DNA of 9,684 nucleotides from DATDRM01 sp035291705 (GTDB lineage: Bacteria > Chloroflexota > Anaerolineae > Anaerolineales > UBA4823). Every line of letters begins with the position of its first letter. Position 1 is the stretch's first letter. Shown here in pieces: positions 4,611 to 9,684 of this stretch. The stretch spans positions 1-9,684 of the forward strand of contig DATDRM010000130.1 in the NCBI GenBank assembly GCA_035291705.1. The letters are read 5' to 3'. The notes beneath the pieces were generated by a model. That model saw only the letters and a list, made by a program, of their open reading frames with translations, was not told the origin of the DNA and ran no database searches. A program made the position numbers and the translations under genes.

Positions 4611-5366
4611 TTGGCCAGAATCATCTCGGTCCATTCCTTTCGCGGCGGGACAGGAAAATCCAACACCACTGCCAACGTCGCTGCGGTGCTGGCAGCCGAA
4701 GGTCAGCGGGTCGGTGTGATCGACACCGACATCCAGTCACCGGGCATCCATATCCTCTTCGGCTTAGAGGGGGAAAATATAACCACCTCGCTCAACGATT
4801 ACCTCTGGCATGGTCGTGAAATCAAGGATACCGCCATCGACGTGAGCGATAGGGCGGCAGCTGGCATGCGCGGCCGGCTCTATCTGATCCCTTCCAGCAC
4901 CAAGCCAGGCGAGATCACCCGCGTCTTGCGAGAGGGCTATGACGCTCAACGCCTGACAGGGGGCCTGCGGCGGTTGGTTGACGAGCTGGCCTTGGATGTT
5001 TTAATGATCGATACCCATCCGGGTTTGAATGAGGAAACCCTGCTTTCCATTGTCATCTCTCATTCCCTGGCGATCGTCATGCGCCCGGATAAGCAGGATT
5101 ACGAGGGCACAGGCATCACTGTAAAAGTGGCTCGCCAGCTGGGGGTGCCGCGCATGGTGCTGATCGTCAACAAAACTCCCAGTACTCTCGAACCGGAAGC
5201 CGTCAGAATCAAAGTCGAGCAGGCCTATGGTTGCGAGGTGGCGGCTGTCCTGCCTCACTCCGACGAGATGATGAACCTGGCCAGCGAGGGCCTTTTCGTC
5301 ATGCGCTATCCAGAGCATCCCATGACCGCCATGTACCAGCGTATCGCGGAAAAGCTGCTGGAGTAA
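4611..5366 (+). CDS. MinD/ParA-like P-loop ATPase with variant deviant Walker A
   Basis: 251 residues, cytoplasmic, from a TTG start fixed by the ribosome site and the promoter. The P loop is SFRGGTGKSNTTAN (residues 9-22). Walker A' is VIDTDIQSPG (36-45, D38 and D40), Walker B is VLMIDTHPG (130-138, D134), and an NK pair (187-188) sits at the base-binding position. This is the SIMIBI family of MinD, ParA and related ATPases that dimerise with ATP sandwiched and position partners on membranes or DNA. The signature lysine of the deviant Walker A (KGGxGKT) is arginine here (R11). This is usual in one 'HSFRGGTGKSN' subgroup I recall from Chloroflexota and cyanobacteria, so it is not a defect. 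No MinD-type amphipathic C-terminal helix is obvious. First gene of the operon; the permease-like gene begins 38 nt downstream. No parB partner is seen, so plasmid or chromosome partitioning is unlikely. Confidence 0.9.
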   Translation: MARIISVHSFRGGTGKSNTTANVAAVLAAEGQRVGVIDTDIQSPGIHILFGLEGENITTSLNDYLWHGREIKDTAIDVSDRAAAGMRGRLYLIPSSTKPGEITRVLREGYDAQRLTGGLRRLVDELALDVLMIDTHPGLNEETLLSIVISHSLAIVMRPDKQDYEGTGITVKVARQLGVPRMVLIVNKTPSTLEPEAVRIKVEQAYGCEVAAVLPHSDEMMNLASEGLFVMRYPEHPMTAMYQRIAEKLLE

Positions 5367-5404
5367 TCTGTGTAATCCGTGTCCCAATCAAAAAGGAAGA
5401 GCGC

Positions 5405-7636
5405 TTGACATCCGATGACGTCTTTTTCACGCGCGAAGAATTGCTGGGCGGGCTGCCAGCCCGGCAGGCGAGCCTGCTTTTGTTTGCGATCGAGAGCCGC
5501 ACGGCGCAGCTCATCTCGCAAGCCAAACGGGCCGCGGAGCCTTACCTAACCCCGCAGGCTGCCCAGGAGCGTGAGCGCGTCTTCCTGGAAGCGATCGCGG
5601 CGGCACGCCAGCTGCCATTAAAAATTGCTATCCAGGACCTGGAACTTTACGCCCCGCATTGGGCTTCGCTGGTTCCGGAGGACGCCGCTCTCCAGGCGAC
5701 GATCGCCCATCTGATCGGTGAGAAATACCAATTTACAAAACTGGCAGTTCCGGCGATCCGTTCTGCCCTGGCCCTGGACAGCTTAGCGGTTCAGGAAGCT
5801 TACCAGCGCCTGTATCATCAAGCAATCGAGACGATCTATGCGCCGCGCATCACCCCTGGCGATCGTCTCCGCTGGGGATGGGCAGCCTTCTCCAAACGAA
5901 TCGAGAATTTGCCGCCTTTCTGGACTGCTTTTATGCTGACCCTGCCGGGCGCACCGGGTCTGCTGGCATTGCCAATCGTCCTGGCGCCGCTCGGGATGGG
6001 TGCCGGCCTTCTTCTGGTGGTTTTATTCGGGGTTATCAATATGCTGACCGTGGCCGCCCTGGCTGAAGCCGTGGCGCGCAGCGGCACCGCCCGTTTTGGC
6101 CTGGGTTTTCTAGGCCAATTGGTGCAAGAGTACCTGGGGAGCGCAGGTTCGCTGCTGTTAACAGTTATTCTGGCCGCTAATTCATTTTTGGTGTTGATCA
6201 TCTTCTACATCGGCGTATCCGGCACATTGGAAGGCTCGACCCGCCTGCCTGCGGAGCTGTGGATCGTCGTGCTGTTTGGGGTGTGTCTGTATTTTCTCTC
6301 GAAGAAATCACTCAACTCGACGGTGACATCGGCCATTCTGATAGTTGTTATCAGCCTCCTGTCCATGCTGATCATCCCGCTGCTGGCCCTGCCCCATTTT
6401 CAGGCTGCCAACCTGACTGGCGGTGGTTGGTCACTTGGCAGAGGTGGTGCGCTGGATGCAGCTACCCTGGGACCGATGATCGGTGTGATGCTCTCCACTT
6501 TCTTTTCGCATTTCCTGGTGGCTTCTTATGGCCCGGTTGTCCTGCGGCGTGAGCCCAGCGCGCGCTCCTGGATCAGGGGCAGCATCACGGCCATCTTCGC
6601 TTTCATGTTGATCGCCTGCCTGTGGATGGTGGCTGCGAATGGTGCCATACCCCAGGAAGTGCTGGCCAGTACGATGGGGACACTGCTGATCCCCCTGGCT
6701 GAAATCACCGGCGGGGGGGTGAATTTTCTAGGCTCTGTGCTGGTGATCCTCAGCCTGGGCCTGGCCTCCATCCAGGTCTCGTTGGGCATATACTATCAGG
6801 TGCAGGAACGCCTGCCTCTCGCTGCCGCCTCCTCTGTCTTGCGCGGCGAGCGCAGCCGATTTCTGATCTCGATCAGCCCGGTGGTCGTGGTGTTCTTACT
6901 CGCTGAGTGGATGGCAGTCAACGGCATTGGGTCTTTTGCCACCTTATTGGGCATCGTTAGCGTATTTTCTCTGCCCTTGTTGGGAGGTATCTTCCCGGTT
7001 TTGCTACTGGCAGCCACGCGGCGCAAAGGAGATTTTGTTCCGGGCGTGGTCTACCGTTTGCTGGGCAATCCCCTCTTGCTGGGATTTATTTACCTGTTCT
7101 TTCTGGCCATCATTTTTCTGCATGGGATATGGATCTTTCAGGAACCGGTCACCAGGATTCTGGCGATCCTGGTGGGGTTGGTCGTATTCGGCGTGACCAT
7201 CGCCATGCTGCGCGGCGGGGCGTTAAAAGGGAGGCTGGCGGTCGAGCTACGCCACGACCAGAGCCTGGGAGGGAAAAGCGTCTATCACGCCACTGCTAAT
7301 GGAGTTCCGGCGAACGGGGAAGCCCATCTGGTCTTTGTGGACGGCCAGCAGGATCATCCAGCCGGAGCGGGTGAGATCAATGTTTTCTCTGCACTTCGGA
7401 AAGCACGTTTTAAAATCCCGGCAACTGGCGCCAGTGAATTGAAAGTCTGGATACACCGCATCACACCTGAGTTGAGATCCGAAGGCCTGGCGGCTTTATT
7501 AACTTTAGGCAGCAACGGCGAGCAGGGGGAAATTGACCTGGAGAGCTCGGGTGGGCAGGTGATCCTGCCTTACAGCTCGGGAAACGGCGAAATCGAGATC
7601 GCACTCGTGGAAGAGAAAAAGGATGATCGATTATAA
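5405..7636 (+). CDS. Amino-acid-permease-like membrane protein with soluble N- and C-terminal domains
   Basis: 743 residues from a TTG start preceded by AAGGAAGAG (spacing 4 nt). The frame is open upstream to 5231, but that part overlaps the ATPase gene and lacks a suitable start context. Residues 1-165 form a soluble, mainly helical domain (LGGLPARQASLLLFAIESRT, 14-33). Residues 171-602 contain about 11-12 membrane helices. The first carries GAPGLLALP (182-190), resembling the helix-1 glycine-rich break of APC-superfamily amino acid permeases, closest in feel to the AAAP or tyrosine/tryptophan permease group. Residues 605-743 form a second soluble domain with alternating hydrophobic patterning that suggests beta strands. 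Ordinary permeases of this type are about 400-480 residues and lack both extensions. Sitting between a MinD-like ATPase and a histidine kinase, and overlapping the kinase by 14 bp, it may be a transporter-like sensor (inference). Substrate cannot be told. Confidence 0.75.
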   Translation: MTSDDVFFTREELLGGLPARQASLLLFAIESRTAQLISQAKRAAEPYLTPQAAQERERVFLEAIAAARQLPLKIAIQDLELYAPHWASLVPEDAALQATIAHLIGEKYQFTKLAVPAIRSALALDSLAVQEAYQRLYHQAIETIYAPRITPGDRLRWGWAAFSKRIENLPPFWTAFMLTLPGAPGLLALPIVLAPLGMGAGLLLVVLFGVINMLTVAALAEAVARSGTARFGLGFLGQLVQEYLGSAGSLLLTVILAANSFLVLIIFYIGVSGTLEGSTRLPAELWIVVLFGVCLYFLSKKSLNSTVTSAILIVVISLLSMLIIPLLALPHFQAANLTGGGWSLGRGGALDAATLGPMIGVMLSTFFSHFLVASYGPVVLRREPSARSWIRGSITAIFAFMLIACLWMVAANGAIPQEVLASTMGTLLIPLAEITGGGVNFLGSVLVILSLGLASIQVSLGIYYQVQERLPLAAASSVLRGERSRFLISISPVVVVFLLAEWMAVNGIGSFATLLGIVSVFSLPLLGGIFPVLLLAATRRKGDFVPGVVYRLLGNPLLLGFIYLFFLAIIFLHGIWIFQEPVTRILAILVGLVVFGVTIAMLRGGALKGRLAVELRHDQSLGGKSVYHATANGVPANGEAHLVFVDGQQDHPAGAGEINVFSALRKARFKIPATGASELKVWIHRITPELRSEGLAALLTLGSNGEQGEIDLESSGGQVILPYSSGNGEIEIALVEEKKDDRL

Positions 7637-9527
7637 GACGACAGTAACCGATCTCAATTCACAACTGGAAGCCACCCAGGGTGAACTGGCTGCCTTGCGC
7701 CAGAAAATTCTTGAGGCAGAGATCTTACAGGCTGCCAACCTTGCGTTGACCCAGAGCCTGGAACTGGATGCCATTCTCGAGACCTTTCTAGATCTTCTTT
7801 ACCAGGTGATCCCTTATGACAGTGCTACGATCATGCTGCTCGAGGACACTACGCGGTTGGTCGCTCGGGCGGTGCGCGGCTACGAAAAGTGGTGTGACCC
7901 GGCTCTGGCGAGGGCCGTCAGTTTTAGCTTCACAACAACACCGGCTGTTAACGAGGTTGTCAGCCAGCAGACCAGTTTCATAATCCCGGATACCAGGCAA
8001 TATCCATATTGGGTGAAAGTACCCAGCTCCGAACACGTGTGTAACTGGCTGGCTGTGCCGCTGGTGGTTAACGGTAAAACGATTGGAATATATTCATTAG
8101 ACAAAGCTGAACCTTCCTTTTTCACCGAGACACACCGCCATCTGGCTGAGGCGCTGGCGATCCAGGCGGCGATTGCGATCCAGAACGCCCGGTTTTATGA
8201 GAGTGAGCTGGCGGCGCGCCAGAAGGCGGAAACCCAGGCAAACCAACTGGACGCGCTCAACCGGATGGCTCAGGCGGTGACATCAGTACTGGATTTAAAG
8301 ACTATCCTGGATATCGCAGCTACCGAGCTTGTCGAGTTGCTGGATGCCCGCAGTTGTGGGGTGGCGTTGTTAAACCCTGACCGGACGCAGATCGAGGTCG
8401 TGGCGTATGCAACCAGGGGCAGTGAGCCGAGCGCAGTGGGGCTGGTTATCCCCCTGGCAGAGAATATCGCCACGCAACAAGTCATTGAGAACCGGGAGAC
8501 CATTGTGCTTGCCGACGCGCAGAATACTCCCTTACAAAACGAGGCGACCCGGGCGATCATGCGTGCCCGTAACACGCATTGTATTCTGCTTATGCCCCTG
8601 CTGATGCGGGGAGAAGTGATCGGTACAATAGGTCCTGACACCGATCAGGAGGGACGGGTTTTCACGCTGGAGGAAGTCAGGCTGGCAGAGACGATCGGCA
8701 GCCAGATCGCCGGCGCGATCGATAACGCCCGCCTCTTCCGGGAGGCCAGGGAGGCAAGCCAGGCCGCTGAGCTGGCCCGCGCCGCGGCTGAAGCGGCCAA
8801 TGAATCCAAGAGCGCTTTCCTGGCAAACGTCAGCCACGAGCTGCGCACCCCGCTTACATCCATTTTGGGTTTCACGCGTATCGTGCAGAAGCGGCTCGAG
8901 GAGCGCGTTTTCCCTCTGCTGCTCACTGACGACGGGAAAGCCCAAAGGGCGGCAGTCCAGGTGGGTGAGAACCTGGGCATCATCCTGACCGAAGGCCAGC
9001 GCCTGACGACCCTGATCAATAATGTCCTCGACCTGGAAAAGATCGAAGCCGGCAAGATGGATTGGAATGTGGAGCCGTTGATGATAGCGGAGGTGATCGC
9101 TCAGGCTACGGCCGCCACGGCGTCCTTGTTCGATCAGAAAGGCTTGTCGTTGGTAGAAGAGCTGCCTGCCGGGCTGCCGCAGGTCAGCGGCGACCGGGAT
9201 AAGCTGGTGCAGGTGGTGATCAATCTGATCTCCAACGCGGTCAAGTTCACCGATCAGGGGAGGGTGAGGGTGCGGGCGCAGGTGGTGGATAGCGAGATCC
9301 GGGTCAGCGTGACGGACCAGGGCATCGGCATCGCAGAAGCGGACCAACCGCTGGTGTTCGAGAAGTTCAAGCAGGTGGGCGATACCCTGACCGACAAGCC
9401 CAAGGGCACCGGATTGGGACTGCCGATCTGCAGAGAAATCATCGAGCATCACGGCGGGCGCATCTGGGTGGAGAGCGCGCTGGGTCGGGGTAGTACTTTT
9501 ATGTTTACGTTGCCGATAGTTGATTAA
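7623..9527 (+). CDS. Soluble GAF-GAF hybrid-sensor histidine kinase
   Basis: 634 residues, no membrane helix, so cytoplasmic. Order: a short N-terminal coiled coil (about 6-38), GAF domain 1 (about 40-190), a linker helix (190-212), GAF domain 2 (about 214-372), an alanine-rich signalling helix (372-395), the HisKA dimerisation domain with phospho-acceptor H405 in SHELRTP, and the HATPase domain. In the HATPase domain the N box has N534 and N538, the G1 box is DQGIGI (565-570), the F box is FEKFKQV (579-585), and the G2 box is GTGLGLPI (595-602). All catalytic motifs are intact. The HisKA hairpin is about 13 residues longer than usual (insert around 420-445). Signals sensed by the GAF domains (small molecules, chromophore or protein) cannot be told. 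The ATG at 7623 overlaps the permease-like gene by 14 bp, and the response regulator follows 9 nt after the stop, so the three are translationally coupled. There is no receiver domain in this protein; phosphate should go to the next gene. Confidence 0.95.
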   Translation: MIDYKTTVTDLNSQLEATQGELAALRQKILEAEILQAANLALTQSLELDAILETFLDLLYQVIPYDSATIMLLEDTTRLVARAVRGYEKWCDPALARAVSFSFTTTPAVNEVVSQQTSFIIPDTRQYPYWVKVPSSEHVCNWLAVPLVVNGKTIGIYSLDKAEPSFFTETHRHLAEALAIQAAIAIQNARFYESELAARQKAETQANQLDALNRMAQAVTSVLDLKTILDIAATELVELLDARSCGVALLNPDRTQIEVVAYATRGSEPSAVGLVIPLAENIATQQVIENRETIVLADAQNTPLQNEATRAIMRARNTHCILLMPLLMRGEVIGTIGPDTDQEGRVFTLEEVRLAETIGSQIAGAIDNARLFREAREASQAAELARAAAEAANESKSAFLANVSHELRTPLTSILGFTRIVQKRLEERVFPLLLTDDGKAQRAAVQVGENLGIILTEGQRLTTLINNVLDLEKIEAGKMDWNVEPLMIAEVIAQATAATASLFDQKGLSLVEELPAGLPQVSGDRDKLVQVVINLISNAVKFTDQGRVRVRAQVVDSEIRVSVTDQGIGIAEADQPLVFEKFKQVGDTLTDKPKGTGLGLPICREIIEHHGGRIWVESALGRGSTFMFTLPIVD

Positions 9528-9531
9528 GGAG
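9526..9531 (+). promoter_or_regulatory. Ribosome binding site of the response regulator gene
   Basis: AAGGAG overlaps the kinase stop codon TAA (9525-9527) and lies 5 nt before the ATG, a classic coupling arrangement. Confidence 0.7.
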
Positions 9532-9536
9532 AACGG

Positions 9537-9684
9537 ATGTCTAAAGTATTGATCGTCGACGACGAAGCTTACATTCGCCTGTTGATCGAACAGACCCTGG
9601 AGGATCTGGAAGATCAAGGCGTGGAGATATTCACCGCAGATAATGGGGTGGATGCACTGGCCATCATCCAGGCAGAGCGGCCAG
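9537..9684 (+). CDS. Response regulator, receiver domain N-terminus (truncated by window edge)
   Basis: 49 codons are visible. It starts MSKVLIVDDEAYIRLLIEQTL; the acidic pair D9-D10 (with E11) that binds magnesium in receiver domains is present. Then follow helix 1, strand 2 (VEIFTADNG, 29-37) and helix 2 (VDALAIIQAERP). The phosphorylated aspartate expected near residue 57 and any output domain lie beyond the window. The AAGGAG site at 9526-9531, overlapping the kinase stop, gives 5-nt spacing to the ATG. It is the evident partner of the adjacent kinase. Confidence 0.93.
   Translation, partial: MSKVLIVDDEAYIRLLIEQTLEDLEDQGVEIFTADNGVDALAIIQAERP

Noticed and set aside
4583..4819. Plus-strand ATG at 4583 as start of a separate protein
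   Set aside because: Wrong frame relative to the ATPase; the strong ribosome site lies downstream of this ATG, and the product has no recognisable features.
4611..5366. Plasmid-type partition locus (parAB)
   Set aside because: No parB-like gene or repeated centromere-like sites nearby; the neighbours are signalling and membrane genes.
5231..5404. Upstream extension of the permease-like gene to 5231
   Set aside because: It overlaps the ATPase C-terminus in another frame, is of low complexity (Arg/His-rich), and a ribosome site precedes TTG at 5405.
8532..9617. A 361-codon minus-strand open frame across the kinase gene
   Set aside because: It is fully antisense to a kinase with all catalytic motifs intact, its protein has no recognisable domain and is rich in His/Gln/Arg, as expected of a GC-rich antisense frame.

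Overview
The window looks like a chromosomal segment of a moderately GC-rich bacterium. Chloroflexota (an Anaerolineae-like lineage) is my best guess. I base this on a fused b6-type cytochrome b with a many-heme cytochrome c, a MinD-like ATPase of the 'SFRGGTGKSN' type, a soluble GAF-GAF histidine kinase, and frequent TTG/GTG starts. The taxonomic call is inference from family resemblance, not a database result.

Layout, left to right. (1) Positions 1-446, minus strand: the N-terminal part of a D-alanine-D-alanine ligase-like ATP-grasp protein, cut by the window edge. Its GTG start sits 6 nt after a good extended -10 promoter, so its mRNA may be leaderless. (2) Positions 570-3330, plus strand: a compact three-gene quinol-oxidising bc-type operon in the order cytochrome b (b6 and subunit IV fused), nine-heme cytochrome c, Tat-dependent Rieske protein. 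Together they would take electrons from (probably mena)quinol, split them between two b hemes and the Rieske cluster, and pass them to a periplasmic or cell-surface heme chain. (3) Positions 3335-3784, minus: a universal stress protein convergent with the Rieske gene; both stop codons lie in one 12-bp palindrome. (4) Positions 3785-4212: a structured gap without protein genes. It holds several perfect inverted repeats, an operator-like dyad overlapping a candidate promoter, and a candidate roughly 100-nt small RNA. (5) Positions 4213-4407, minus: a 64-residue basic small protein. (6) Positions 4611 to the right edge, plus: a tight operon driven by an extended -10 promoter with a perfect TATAAT. 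It encodes a MinD/ParA-like ATPase, an amino-acid-permease-like membrane protein with unusual soluble N- and C-terminal domains, a GAF-GAF-HisKA-HATPase histidine kinase whose start overlaps the permease by 14 bp, and a response regulator cut by the window end.

The two parts most worth a second look are the unusual bc complex (nine-heme c subunit, Qo motif APWF in place of PEWY) and the ATPase/permease/kinase/regulator operon. In the latter the permease-like protein may act as a membrane sensor feeding a two-component system, with a MinD-like ATPase as partner. No CRISPR array, insertion sequence, tRNA or rRNA was seen.
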